Positions 46,356 through 58,640 of a DNA stretch of 64,000 bases are shown here, one piece after another; position 1 is the stretch's first letter; every line of letters starts with the position of its first letter. The stretch covers positions 65,492,771 to 65,556,770 of the forward strand of contig CM066737.1 of the NCBI GenBank assembly GCA_033961575.1, read 5' to 3'. The notes beneath the pieces are model-generated. The model made no database searches, was not told where the DNA came from, and worked only from the letters and a program-made list of their open reading frames with translations. The translations under genes were made by a program, and so were the position numbers. The DNA is from Aselliscus stoliczkanus. Its lineage: Eukaryota; Chordata; Mammalia; Chiroptera; Hipposideridae.

Positions 46356-46925
46356 GAGAAAAATAGTATTGTGTCTAAGATTTACAACTTTTAGACTTTT
46401 ATTGTTAAATTAATGCAGTGTGTCCTATACTTAAATCTCCACTTATGCAAAATAATGAAATATATAGAATGGGGGAAAACAGTGATCTTGAGCTGAAGCT
46501 TTAAAATGTAGCTAATAAATTGATACATTCTTTTTTTTCCTTGTGCATCATCTCAGATTACACACTGAGTCAGAGCAACTGGGCTATGATCCAAATCAGA
46601 TAGTTAGACAGTCCAAAACACCAGACCAACATATTTCTGAACCAGTGTTATTCATCATATAGACATAGTCATTAGACCAATGAGATATGAAACTTGTATT
46701 CACAGACTGATAAACTTCCAGATGAAAGCTGGAAAAATTCAGTCTGACTCACAGATGTTTTGCATATTTAATGATACACATCTAGATATTTGGAAGCATC
46801 CAGATGATTAACTATATTCTTTAGCTTTCTTGCAACTGCTTTGTGGCATATAAACAGTCTTCGAGCCTTCCTTAAGTACTGATGTTCCCTATTATTCACA
46901 AACATCATATATATATATATGGATA
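45547..46925. other. AT-rich, no gene; one (TAA)n repeat
   Basis: Contains a TAA/AAT trinucleotide run at about 46320-46356, otherwise no repeat or frame that I can name. Confidence 0.5.
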
Positions 46926-46927
46926 TA

Positions 46928-47095
46928 TGGAGCAATACCCTCCTGGGGGACATTTGGCAATATTTGGAGACATTTTGCTACTACTGGCTTCAAGCAATAG
47001 AGACCAGGAATGTTGATAAATAACCTATAATGCATAGGGCAGGCCCAACAACGAAGAATATTATCTGAAGTGCTAGTTATTGAAAATTAATTGGC
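46928..47095 (+). mobile_element. MER20-like hAT-Charlie MITE
   Basis: 'ctcctgggggacatttggca', 'tttggagacattttgctact', 'accaggaatgttgataaata' and 'caacaacgaagaatattatc' in MER20 order. Ends eroded. Confidence 0.75.
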
Positions 47096-47820
47096 CATTG
47101 GCCATTCTATATACAGATGTTTTCAAATTATAAATCAAAATGCAAACAATGGAAAGCAATCTCTACTATAGACTACTGTTTGGTACCACTAATATTAAAA
47201 TAAACAATTAAACCCAGATGTCTCGATAGCCAAGTTGTGCCTGAATTAGAAACAGTAAGCAGTGTTCTAGAGCCACTGGTACTGGTTGGAGGTGACTTTA
47301 ATTTTCAGGAATTTTATGCACTAATTGATATCACATTACTATCCTGAAATTGTCTGTGTGAAGAGTATTTACATGGCAAAAATCAGTGAACACTACAATC
47401 AGGATGTTACCCTGCCACCCAGGAGGTAATTGTCAACTGTTTGCCAGCATACCACTGGTTAGGATACAGAGCACCAGTGATGTTATAATATTATCTACCA
47501 TCTACTTAATTCTATGAAAAAATATTTTATATGGCCAACATTAAATACTATTTATCAGTATTTTTAGAATTATCCATTCTAATCGTGCTTTATATTTACA
47601 TAGAAAATATCAATGTATTCCCTTTGACAATGCCAACCTCCAATCATATCATAAATTCTAACAGACCCTTTAATTGACAACTTTTTGCAAAATAAGGCTA
47701 CTAAAAATGTTCTGAACTTTATTGGCCAAAGGCTAATGGTATTAATAGATACCATTAACTAACATGATCACAGTTTTGAAAAAGTGAACATATTTTAGTT
47801 AAGAAAAAAAGATTAGTAAT
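47096..47820. other. No recognised feature
   Basis: About 0.7 kb of AT-rich sequence without a nameable repeat or frame. Confidence 0.45.
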
Positions 47821-47823
47821 TTT

Positions 47824-47957
47824 TTAAAAGCTCAAAATTGAGGGCCCACCAAGTGGCATGGTGGTTAAGCGCTGGCTTGGGAAGCCAGCGGCCCCAGTTC
47901 AGGTCCCACATATGACACTGCCCTCAAAAAAAAAAAAAGTTAAAAGCTCAAAATTGA
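47824..47957 (+). mobile_element. tRNA SINE, perfect 18-bp TSD
   Basis: TSD TTAAAAGCTCAAAATTGA at 47824-47841 and 47940-47957. The body lacks the usual 'gggccagtgac' block ('cacatatgacactgccctca'), a small internal deletion. The perfect duplication implies recent insertion. Confidence 0.95.
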
Positions 47958-47993
47958 CAGATTTAAGATACAAATGAGCCTTGAATGTAGCTA

Positions 47994-49476
47994 TGAGGTG
48001 TGATCAAACAATACAGTGAATGTTTAAATTAAAACAATTTATTAGAGTAAAAGACACATTGCCTTTAATCCCCCTCAGAATACTCCCCCTTGCTTTGAAC
48101 ATACTTATCCTCTCATTCATGCCACTTTCTGAAGCAGTTCTATAAGTCCTCTTTTGTGTGTCTTTAGTTGCTCTGTCATGGCTGTCTCGATATCCTGAAT
48201 AATTTTTACTTTGGGGGAGTGCCAGAAGTCGCACGGTGCCAGGTTGGTGGATGAGGACACACTGTAATGTTTTATTTGACAGAAATTGCCATACGAAGTC
48301 TGACAATTAAGTTTGCGAACTTGTTGCAATGATATTGCTAACCGTTTTTTTTTATATTAGATGGATTGTTCATTATGAATTTGTACCAACTGGACAAACT
48401 GTTAACCAAGTTTACTATTTGGAAGCGCTGGAAAGACTTCATGGAAAAGTTAGACAGCCTGAGCTTTTTGCCAACAATTCATGACTCTTGCATCATGACA
48501 ATGCACCAGCTCACAGGCACTGTCTGTGAGGGAGTTTTTAGGCAGTAAATAAATAACTGTATTGAAACACCCTCCCTACTCACCTGATCTGGCCCCCAAT
48601 GACTTCCTTCTTTACCCAAAGATAAAGGAAAAATTGAAAGGAAGACATTTTGATGACATTCAGGACATCAAGGGTAATACGATGACAGCTCTGATGGCCA
48701 TTCCAGAAAAGAAGTTCCAAAATTGCTTCGAAGGGTGGCACTAGGTGCTGGTATAGGTGCAGAGCTTCCTAAGGGGAGTACTTCAAAGGTGCTCATAGTG
48801 ATATTCACCAATGAGGTATGTAGCACTTTTTTTAGGATGAGTACGTGACCTTAATTGTCATATCTTCATATACCAGAGGCGAGGTGTGACAGGGATCATT
48901 GTTATGATGGAGGATGATTTATGGCATACTTCAAAACACACCTTCTCTCAACCATAGCTCACACCTGACTGACTTCACCAAACAAGTTGAAACTTGTCAC
49001 ATACTATTACTAAGGTACCACACACCATTTCCAATATTGAAGATCCCTACCTTTTTGTTGGATAGCTCTCAACAGCAGCATTCACCATATTTTGTGATCA
49101 CAACAGAAAGGCTCTGTGTCACACATCACTTCTGGTATGGCCATTTCTGTCAAATAATAACATTATGCTGTGCCCTCATCTACCTTATTCACCAGGTCTG
49201 GCACCATGCAACTTCTGACTCTTCCCCAAAGTCAAAATGACCATGAAAGGTAAACATTTTGAATTGATTCAGGACATCAAGGCATCCATAGCAGCCAACT
49301 AAAGACACCCATGAAAGAGAACTTCCAGAACTGCTTCAGAAAGTGGCAAGAACTATGGGATAAGTGTTTTCTAAGCGAGGGGGATTATTTTGAGGGGGAT
49401 TAATGGCAATGTGTCCTTTACTGTGATAATTTTTTTTTATTTAAACATTCACTGTATGTTTTGATCACACCTCTTC
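47994..49476 (+). mobile_element. Foldback mariner family M2, complete copy with a nested mariner
   Basis: Ends 'gaggtgtgatcaaacaatac' and 'tgttttgatcacacctc' are inverted. The left arm (47994-48291) is antisense to the transposase C-terminal region. The right arm (49120-49473) carries the same region in sense (TSDSSPKSK frame, 'gcttcagaaagtggcaagaa'). A unique-looking middle (48871-49115) separates them. An M1 mariner (48294-48868) has jumped into the left arm. No intact transposase. Confidence 0.85.
48294..48868 (+). mobile_element. Mariner family M1, third copy, nested in M2
   Basis: 575 bp, flanked by TA at 48292-48293 and 48869-48870. Termini 'cgaagtctgacaattaagtt' and 'cttaattgtcatatcttca'. 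The broken transposase C-terminal half gives frames at 48366-48548 and 48562-48744, the latter with HPPYSPDLAPNDFLLYPKIK (mariner catalytic-domain end). The paralogous M2 copy at 35820-35834 keeps the unfilled target 'gccatataccag'. Confidence 0.92.
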
Positions 49477-50384
49477 AATTAATTTTCTCCCTAAAGGAAA
49501 GGACAGCAGCAATGGAATGCCAATTTTACTCAAGAAAGTAAAGCTCCAATTGTCTTGGTTGAGGGAAGAATAGAAAATCATAATATTCTTTGCAGATTTG
49601 CCATATTGGCTCCTTTTTCTCTCAGGCAGATATTCATTTCCAAATTTCATAACACATATATATGAAATATAAAGGCATCATTATTTAAACTGACTTTGTC
49701 AGAAATCAGATATATTTTTAAAAAACTGGTTGCTGAACAATCACTTGATCAGATAGTCCACTTGTGAGTTGAATATATTTTGCTTTTTCCAATTTAATTT
49801 GGCACTTCGAGATGGAAAGAGTAGTTGTGTAATTACCTTCATTATTCTAATATAATGTAAAACAAAAATGGTTATCTTCAACAGCCTAATTTTTCACTGT
49901 TCAAGTTTAAAAGTGAATTGAAAATCTTATTTTTAAATGAATTCCAAAATTTGAATGGAAAGAATTAAGGTGCTAAATAACTTCTAAATTGAATAATTTA
50001 AACCCTCACACCACCCATAGAACATGGAATAACGCACTGACCCACTGGTGCATGCCATCCTTAGAACATGTGATAAACAACTATCAACAACTTCTAACAG
50101 TCTCAGTGGCAACATAGCAAATCCACTTGATTTTGTGATTTCCTTCTGCTAGCTCTAACGATGTCTCTCTATAGCTCAGAGATGTCTTGGATCATAAATT
50201 GAACTCTGTACAAAAGATCAAAGATTGATCCAAAGTTTGATCCAAATTACTGAGACCACAGATGCTCAATAGTAGTCCTGAGGAGGTAGGCAGAGAGGTT
50301 AAGTATTTCTGCATTTCTCTACAACTGAAGCTCTACTGCAGTTAATTTTATTGCCTACCTTAAAGAAAATGTAACTAATGAAAA
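49477..50384. other. No recognised feature
   Basis: About 0.9 kb of AT-rich sequence without a nameable gene or repeat. Confidence 0.45.
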
Positions 50385-50543
50385 AATTAGAAATCAGGGC
50401 CGGCTAAGTGGCATGGTGGTTAAGTACTGGCTTGGGACGCCAGCGGCCCCGGTTCAGGTTCCACGTATGAAGGCCAGTGATACTGCCCTCAAAAAAAAAA
50501 TAAAAAAAATAAAAAGAATAAATAAATAAATAATTAGAAATCA
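50385..50543 (+). mobile_element. tRNA SINE, 12-bp TSD
   Basis: TSD AATTAGAAATCA at 50385-50396 and 50532-50543. The tail has expanded to AAAT repeats at 50490-50531. Confidence 0.92.
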
Positions 50544-50799
50544 AACACGACAACTGTCACCATATAGCATAATGGTTAAGAGTTTAGATTTGTATATCAC
50601 ATCTGCATTAGTCTGAGTATGACCTTTACTCCTTATAATATGCTATACCTAAGATGCCATCCATTTCAAGATGCATCATTATTTTATGTACCAATAAGAA
50701 AGGAATAAAATGAGCAATTATGTTTGTTGAAAGCCAAAGATTTTAAAGTATAGCAATTTCAGAGATGTTCAAACATTTGTGTATCTTAGAATCAATGAA

Positions 50800-50970
50800 A
50801 AATGGCCCTTGTTGTATGACCCTATATGGCACTGAACTTGGCCTCAGTTTCATCATTTGTAAAACAGAGCAGGTAATATCTAACCTTGTGGGGTTATTGT
50901 GAGGATTAAATCAGATTATATATGGAAAATGCCTGCCAACAAGTAGGAACTCACTTTAGCATGGCAGAAG
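50800..50970 (+). mobile_element. MIR SINE
   Basis: 'ctcagtttcatcatttgtaa', 'gggttattgtgaggattaaa' and 'aagtaggaactcactttagc' in MIR order. Confidence 0.78.
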
Positions 50971-51149
50971 ATTTACTGCCTTACAGGTACTTTTTATTAT
51001 ATTTCATTCAGTGTTCTGAATGCAAATACAAAATTATGAATTACATTGCAGTCCTTTGGCAGATAAGAAACTATTTGAAATATTAATGTCAGTATATCAC
51101 TTAAGACAAAAGGTTTTCATTTGATAAATATTGACATCTACTACCAGTG

Positions 51150-51355
51150 AGAGACAATATAGTATAGTGGTCTGTTTTTGAATCTTGGATTCTTTAATTA
51201 CTAGTTTTGAGTTTGGACGAGTTAACTAATTTTGCCTCATTTTTCCTTATCTCTAAAGTAGAAATAATAATAGTTGTGGGGATTAAATGAGCTAATGAAT
51301 GAAAGGTTTAGAAAAATTACCTGACATTTTGTAAGCACTCTATACATGATAAATT
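51150..51355 (+). mobile_element. MIR SINE
   Basis: 'agtatagtggtctgtttttg', 'tttgagtttggacgagttaa', 'cctcatttttccttatctct' and 'ggggattaaatgagctaatg' in MIR order. Confidence 0.75.
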
Positions 51356-51790
51356 TTATTTTACTATGTGCCAAGCACTGTTTGGAGGGATAGAAATACA
51401 GCAGTGAACAACAACAACAAAAAGACATAATTCCTGCCTAGGGAACATTACAGTACAATGAGGAAAGACTGTAATATAAAGCAATAAAATATAAAATAAT
51501 GGGCATTATTATGTGCTATGAAGAAAAAGAAAACACGATAGGGGATAGAAAGTGGTAGAAGTCCTATTTTTAGAAAGAGTAGTCAGGAACGGGTTCTTAG
51601 AAGATGTGGATATTTGAGCAAGCCATGGGTGACCTTGGGAGAGGGTGTTTTATCCAAAATGAAGAGTAAGTGCAAAAGGCCTTTAGAAAGGAAGGAACTT
51701 GGCACACTGGACAAAAAGCAAGGTCAGTGTAACTAGGGTAGAGGGAACTAGGTGAAGAGTAGTTTTATGGAAAGTTGAATCCTGAGCCGT
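51356..51790 (-). mobile_element. L2 LINE 3' region, minus strand
   Basis: 'tatgtgccaagcactgtttg', 'acagcagtgaacaaca', 'atgtgctatgaagaaaaaga', 'gtggatatttgagcaagcca' and 'gtaagtgcaaaaggccttta' follow the reverse complement of L2. Confidence 0.8.
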
Positions 51791-52137
51791 TTTTATCAAT
51801 TTCATTTTCAACTAGGTGTGGATTTTTTCCCCAGATGTAGTTTCCACATTACTTAGATAATATTCACACATTCCATTATTGAAGGAGCATTAAAGCAATG
51901 CCAAATTTAATGCAAAGAGGCTATAAATAACATTCTTTTTACTGAGCACTTGATTCAGAAGTAAACTTTCTAATAGGTCACCATGGCTGAACTACTGTAT
52001 TTTTAATGAAGGCCACAAGCCTTATTCATGCTCGTTGGTGGAGGAAAGAGGCATTGAACAGTATCAACATTTTTTTAAGTGTTCAGTGTAACAAAGGTCC
52101 ACATAGCACTTTTTGTCATAGTCTGACAGTTTGACTA
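51791..52137. other. No recognised feature
   Basis: No gene or repeat that I can name. Confidence 0.45.
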
Positions 52138-53642
52138 CAGTCATGAACCAAATAATGACATTTCAGTTTACAACAGACCACATATACAATGGTGGTCCCA
52201 CAGATTATAAGGGAGCTGAACAATTCCTATCATCTAGTGATGTCGTAGCCATCATAATATCATAGTGCAACACATTACCCACATGTTTTGTGCTGATGCT
52301 GGTGTAAACAAGCCTACTGCACTGCCTGTCATAAAAGTATAGCACATATAATTATGTGTAGTACATAATACTTGATAATGATAATAAATGACTCCATTAT
52401 GGGTTTATGTTTTTATTATACTATACTTTTTATCGTTATTTTAGAGAGTACTCTTTCTACTTATGTAATAAAAATTTTGCTGTAAACCAGTATGCCTTGT
52501 TACACCACCAGCAGCCTCATAAATCTTTACTGCATCTCTTGATTGCATTATTTTCTCTTATGTTTGATTTAAACCCCTCTTGTTTTATAAATTTAGTGTA
52601 CCCTAAAGGTAGTGTTTATAAAATGTACAATAGTGTACAGTCATGTCCCAGGCCTTCACATTTACTCACCACTCACTTACTGACTCACTCACCCGGAGCA
52701 ACTTCCAGTCCTGCAAGCTCCACTCATGGTAAGTGCCCTATACAGTTGTACCATTTTTTATACCATATTTTTACTGTAACTTTCTATGTTTAGATACACA
52801 AATAATTAACATTGCATTACAATTGCCTATAATATTCAGTAAAGCAACATGCTATACAGGTTTGTAGACTAGGAGTAATAGGCCATACTGTATAGCCAAG
52901 GTGTATGGTAGGCTATTCTATCTAGATTTGTGTAAGTGCACTCTATGATGTTAGCACAGTGACAAAATCACCTAAAGATGCATTTCTCAGGCATCATGCT
53001 AAGTGAAATAAGTCAGAGGGAAAGGACAAGAACCATATAATTTCACTCATATGTGGAATATAAAACAGAAAGCAACAAATGAACAAACAAAATAACAAGA
53101 AGAAAACATTGATTCGAAGAACAATATGGTGGTTATCAGAGGGGAAAGGTGAAGAGACTAAAGGGGGTCAAATATATGGTGACAGAAGGAGACTAAACAT
53201 TGGGTGATGAACACACAATGCAATATAAAATGATGTATTATAGAATTGTACACTTGAAATCTATATAATTTTATTAAGCAATGTCACCCCAATAAATTTA
53301 ATAAAAAAATAAATGAGGTGCTTGAGGAGTGATGTCTCAAAACAATGGGAAAATGCAAATAGATCAAATGCACACATATAAAATCAAATAAAACATTTCT
53401 ATCCATTAAAAACAACCACTTAGCTACAGTCTTGCATTGACTTCTCAGCAATGGGGTACCTCACAATGAGCATTGCCATCATCAGCTCCTGTTATATCGG
53501 CATTGCCTTTTTTGTTGTGGGAACAGAGTCAAGAGCTGGAACCTCTGTGTGAGTATTAAACTGCCTTGCTATATCTTTAGTTGTCGATCAAAAAAAATGC
53601 ATTTCTCAGAACATATCACTGTCTTTAAACAGCACATGACTG
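52138..53642 (-). mobile_element. Tigger/MER2-type pogo DNA transposon remnant, split by an L1
   Basis: TA-flanked with inverted ends CAGTCATG (52138) and CATGACTG (to 53642). Body text such as 'ataccatatttttactgtaa', 'tatgtttagatacacaaata' and 'agtgcactctatgatgttag' is typical of the Tigger/MER2 group. The transposase is not intact: the 128-codon frame at 52407-52793 shows no clear DDE motif. An L1 with attached sequence occupies 52991-53596. Orientation follows the usual consensus direction and is tentative. Confidence 0.82.
52978..53609 (+). mobile_element. L1 3' end with candidate 3' transduction, 13-bp TSD
   Basis: TSD ATGCATTTCTCAG at 52978-52990 and 53597-53609 brackets two parts. The first is a type A L1 3' end (52991-53312, ending 'gtcaccccaataaatttaat' plus A/T). 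The second is 280 bp of non-L1 sequence (53313-53589) ending in a second A run after ATTAAA near 53556. This is the arrangement expected when transcription passed the L1 signal to a downstream one and the flank was copied along. Confidence 0.82.
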
Positions 53643-55130
53643 TAATTCAATTTTATGTCATCATTACCTTTGTTTGAACTTCTTATTTCTTCACTTCTCT
53701 TTTGCTACTCTTGATTACTGTAGGCTCTCCTTTACCTTTCTGGCTGTTATCAAAACGTAAGATTCACTGATAATTCAGAAACATTTCTTTCAGGATTTTT
53801 TTTCTTCTCCACCAAGCATTGTACAGGGGTAATATTAAGAAGAAAAAAAGACAAATTAAGGTTTTCAGTGGAAGGGCTGATAAGCAGTGAAATAGCTAAA
53901 AGTTCAGAAATAGTAATAAACTAGAATATTAGAGCGATAAGAATTATTCCTGTTAAGACAAAATCTTACCAAGATTTATCAGGTAAGTCCAAACATACTA
54001 GATCACCTTTTATCTCTCCCTTCCCAGCTTTTTCAAATAAAGTTTTTCTTTTTAATTATTTAGCTCTCAAATACATTTATTACTGCTCCATTTTTGGTTT
54101 AACCTCTTCTGCCCTAATCTTATAATACTCACAACAACATTTCCAATATTGAGGCAAGAGCTATCCTGTCAGAAGAGAACTCCTAGTCCAATATATAGAC
54201 CAATTAGTATGGAGACATTTTATAGTTACGTGGGCCAAATAGCATTTCTTAGTCTTTTTCACTGATGTACTCTTACAAATATTTTTTTGCCTACAACTGG
54301 AAATATGCCTATTGACCCATTTTCTTAGTGGAACTGCTGTATTTCTGTAAGCTGAACATTTTTCCAGATCTTTAGGTTATCAAATAGCTCATTTTGTTTG
54401 CTTTATATAGTTATAGCCTGTTTTAACTTGTTTTAGATTTCTCCCATTCAATGTATTTTGTATGAAGATATGGGGTCTTGGGTAGAGAACCTTGACTTTA
54501 GGAATTTTAAGAAAATTATTTTCATGTAAACATTTTAAAGAAATACTTATTCCACATTAGTTCAAGTTTAGAAAGATCCTCCAGCCTTTCAAGTTAGGCA
54601 TATGATAACCTAATAACTAGTAAAATAATTATTTTAGTTAGTGTTAAACAATTGATAAATATTTGCCCAAATGCGTGAGTATCATTTCATCAAATACAAG
54701 TGCAAAAATGCTTTGTTATTATTTATTGGTTGGTTAGTTAGCTGTTTTTTGTTTTGTTTACAGAAATCCCTGAAATTGAATTTCCATGTGAAGGTTGTTT
54801 ATTATAGCACTATTTGTAATAGCAAAAGAATGGCAATGACTCATAAAATAATGTCTGGCACTTAGTAGGTTCTCAATAAATATTGAATGATTATATGTTG
54901 CCCAGGGACAAAACAAAACAAACAAATATGACTTGCATTGTTTGCTAATTTCTGTTGTATAAATACTCCCACCATGGCTGATTTCAAACTACCACTGTGA
55001 AGTCACTAAGAGGAGATGCACATAGCCAGCTCTGGTGATCCAGAACAATCCAACTCTTATAGACCATCGGATGAATAGGACTTTTCTGATGAACTAGTGG
55101 GTAGGGCATTGCAGAACAATCAGATGTAAA
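53643..55130. other. Mostly unassigned; short MIR/L2-like end near 54845-54895
   Basis: 'ctggcacttagtaggttctc' followed by 'aataaatattgaatg' is the common end shared by MIR and L2. The rest has no identifiable gene or repeat. Confidence 0.4.
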
Positions 55131-55134
55131 GAAA

Positions 55135-55925
55135 TATCAAGAGCTAAAGGATACAGTATAGAGAAGCAGTGGTAATAGGGCTGAAGATTAAGTCTAGCAA
55201 TCAATCCAAGAGTTGTTCAAGAGTTTGGACTTTTTCTTACAGAGGTAGTAGTGAGTAAAGAATATTAAATAGGTCAGAGACGTGCTTAGACATTTTTTAC
55301 AAAGATGAACAGTAGAGAAGACAAATTAAAGAGAAAAAGATTAATGGCTGATAAATTAATTAAGATGCTATATAATAGTATAGGAAAGAGATGTAGCAGG
55401 GCACATCTAAAAGAGTAGTAGTGGGGATGGAGCGGAGGAAATGAATTTGAGAAATATTTGGAAGGTACATTTAAAAGGATGTTGTGTCCCTATGGATGTG
55501 GCAATGAGGAAGAGAAAGGAGTTAAGGATAACCTTCAAGTTTCTAGGTGGATGATTGCTTGTAATCTTGTAATATTGTAGTAATTATTTGATTTAGCACC
55601 ATGTGATACAACTGATTTAACCTAATTTGACATAATTTAGTGTGCCTATACTGGTTTATTCCTATAAACAGGAATCAGTAAGTAGAAGATGACTCATTAT
55701 TGTTTATTCACCATTGAACCAGAAGAGATTTCTCGATATTTGGTGGTTGCCTGGGGAATGCCAACATTTACAGGTAGGTTAGAAGAGCCTATAAGGGGGT
55801 ATGTGGAGAGGCAGAAGAAGAACCAGCAGAGAGCAAAGTCATGAAAATCAACTGATTAAGAGAGTTTCAAGGAGCAGAAAGTAGTCATGCAGGTCAAAAG
55901 CTGCATTTGTTCAGGTAAATTAAGT
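55135..55925 (-). mobile_element. L2 LINE, minus strand
   Basis: 'gtagtagtgagtaaagaata', 'gagaaatatttggaaggtac', 'atgaggaagagaaaggagtt', 'accttcaagtttctaggtgg' and 'gagaggcagaagaagaacca' follow L2 reverse-complement order (the 'caaggatgactcccaggttt' block). Diverged. Confidence 0.72.
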
Positions 55926-57476
55926 AGTTAAAAAGTGCTTATTTTTGGTTCAGAATCCAAGACTCATAGCTAACTGTAGTAAGAGTAGTTTTAATGGAGT
56001 GAGACAGATAGAAGCTGCATTGTGCTGAGTTTTGAAAGGACTAGATGAAGTAGAGACAGATGAGTCCTAATATTAATTACTCTATGGGGACCTGATAGGA
56101 AATTAAAGGGGCCTGGGAACTTTGATAAATTTTCTCCCACTCCCTACTATTTGACGTTTTAATTGTTTGACAGTTTCATCATGGATTCATGTTTTTCCTT
56201 TGTTTGTGTCAATTAAGGTAAAATACCTGCATTAGGTGCTGGAAAAAATTTGCTTAGAGCAAGTTATAGCACCTACAACCACAGCAACACAACACACACA
56301 CACACACACACACTAATTGGGGAAAGTGAAGAATAAGAATTTTCACCTATCTGGTACATAATATTGTGGTGGTGGTGGTGGCAATGGTTTGTTTTGTCCT
56401 GGGACACTAAGGAATCTGGTGATAGCTTACTTGTGTTATGGAAGGATGAGGCAAGGCAGAGATCCCTCAAAATTAAAAAGGCAGGGGTTGTTTGTAGCAA
56501 GGACCCAATTTATTGTTTGTCTAAAAGCTTTCCTCCTCTGTCTCTTTCTCCTCATTGGTGATCTAAGAGGTAGTGAAGAGGGGTGATATTTGGAAATAAA
56601 TGTTTCTAAAGTTATTGGAGCATATATAATCTATAGAAAACCTTCTCTCTGAGTCAGGCCTGGGCCAGCACATTCCCTGACTTCCACAGCATATGGCCAT
56701 GCCATATGTGCAACAAAATATAAAATTTTACCTGCCAGATAGTCTCTGGTTTAATACACATTACTTCAGGCCTCTAGGAATCATGTGTAGAAATGGGACT
56801 GAATCCTAGGAGCTGTTAAAATAAGATGTAGGTGAGTGGGCAGGCAGTACTCCACCAGTAGTAGAGAATGGGCTGGGAAGCTGGCTGAATCTATAGGGTC
56901 AGTGAGTGATCTGTGATATGCCTTGAGCTCCCACAGAGGGACTTGCTAAATTCTCTCTTTGAAATCACTTATTGAAAGGTGATTTCAGTTGCTAAGGGAA
57001 GAATCCCACCAGGTTTCCCAGGATGGATAGGTAGGATCTGAGGGATTGTGACTCTGAACTCCAAGTGCTCATAGCCAAAAAGGCTTTAAACAGTCAAAGC
57101 CAGCCTAGAAGTGTAGAAGTGTGTGCACGCGTGTGCGCGTGAGAGCACCTGTGAATGTGTGAAAGTGTTTGTGTTGGAGAACGGCTGTTCAGGACATCTT
57201 ATGAATTGTCTTTTAATTCTAGTATGGAGGAGGGGATCCACGCCAAAATAGTTTGTGAGACAATTACATCAACTGTGTTCTCACCAGAAATAAGTGACTA
57301 AGGCAGCCTCTAACCCTTAGGAATAAAAGGAAACACATTCTGTGTTTACACATGCATGAATTAGTCAAAGAGACAGTGGCTTTGGGGGTTTGGAGAACTG
57401 CAGTTTAGTTGAAAGGCTCGCAAGTTGATTCAGAGGCAAAAAACCACTAAGGTGAGTATTATTAATGGGTCTGATT
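55926..57476. other. No gene; microsatellites only
   Basis: Contains (AC)n at about 56289-56312, a short (GGT)n at 56366-56381 and a GTGTGC-rich run at 57118-57145. Otherwise no recognised feature. Confidence 0.5.
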
Positions 57477-57477
57477 T

Positions 57478-57517
57478 AAAACAAAACAAAACAAAACAAA
57501 ACAAAACAAAACAAAAA
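57478..57517. repeat. (AAAAC)n microsatellite
   Basis: Eight near-perfect ACAAA pentamers. Confidence 0.95.
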
Positions 57518-57774
57518 CTTCTGGGATCACTTGAGAGTGGAAATAATGCCCTGGGTCTGGGCATTGTGAATTGGGCTCATCGAAGGTTTCCTTTATGAGT
57601 TATCAAGGAATCTTGAAAAATCTTCCCAAGAGCTGTGAGTGTGGAGAAGTGGGTAGGCTAAACTTGAAAATTTGTATTTGACTGAAAGGTAAAGATATAT
57701 TCAATCCTTCGACATTTAAAATGGCTTATTTGTAGAATTAACCCCTGCCTTAAATAATTATAACTTCGAGCTCT

Positions 57775-58020
57775 CTTTCTCGCTCCATCCCTTTCTTTCT
57801 TCGTCTTCCTCCTCCTCCTCCTCCTCCTCCTCCTCCTCCTCCTCCTCCTCCTCCTCCTCCTCCTCCTCCTCCTCCTTCTTCTTCTTCTTCTTCTTCTTCT
57901 TCTTCTTCTTCTTCTTCCTTCTTCTTCTTCTTCCTTCTTTCTTCTTCTTTCTTCTCCTCCTCCTTCTCCTCCTCCTCCTCCACCACCACCTCCTCCTTCT
58001 CCTCCCTTCCCATCTCTCCT
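57775..58020. repeat. ~245-bp polypyrimidine tract: (CCT)n then (CTT)n
   Basis: CCT trinucleotides at about 57806-57874 pass into CTT trinucleotides to about 57950 and back into CCT/CTT/CAC mixtures. Almost no purines on the plus strand. The Glu/Gly-rich 98-codon frame on the minus strand is an artefact of this tract. Confidence 0.97.
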
Positions 58021-58640
58021 ACCTCAGCTAGGCCCCACTCTTCCACCTTGGCTAGGCTGTTCTCTTCCCTGAGAACATATCACAAATAAACCCTGTTTGC
58101 ATACTAAAAAAGAAAAAAAAATTGTATCTTTGGATTGGAAAAAGCTGCTCAAATTTTGCAAACCTTAGGAAACGTAGAAATATACATTTCAAAAGTGAAA
58201 ATGATTATAAAATATTCTTTCATGAGTGGCTAGTTTTGTAATTTTGGAGGGTTACGATATGTGCCATTTGAATGCTGTGAAGTAGGTCCTTATTTGGATG
58301 AAAGACTATTACTACATTTTTTTTTTTTTAAATATCATACAAGTGAGTAAAAGGGACTCAGGGCTTGAATGGGTAATGTTCGGTCATGTATAGGTTTGCA
58401 TTAAATTATTTTTATAGGAATATTGTTACTTTTAAAATTCATTTTATGCAAGTCCACTGTCAGTTATTTATTTATATACTTATTTATTTATTATGATTGA
58501 GTTGTAAAAGTACTTATATATTTTGGATAATAATCTTTGATGAGATATGTGGTTTGTAAATATTTTCTACCATTCTGCAGCTGGCTTTTTTACTCTGTTG
58601 ATTGTTTCCTTTACTCTTCAGAAGCTATGTTTCTCTGAAG
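58021..58640. other. No gene; a short A-tailed block at the start
   Basis: 58021-58125 ends 'aataaaccctgtttgcatac' plus an A-rich run, which looks like a poly(A) signal with tail of some retroposed or LTR sequence that I cannot name. The rest is unassigned. Confidence 0.4.

Noticed and set aside
48562..48744. Active mariner transposase
   Set aside because: Only a C-terminal fragment; the N-terminal DNA-binding and first catalytic residues are missing in every copy here.
52407..52793. 128-codon frame as a gene
   Set aside because: Lies inside the Tigger element and shows no DDE or other domain.
57750..58046. 98-codon Glu/Gly-rich protein on the minus strand
   Set aside because: Translation of a CCT/CTT simple repeat; no other coding evidence.
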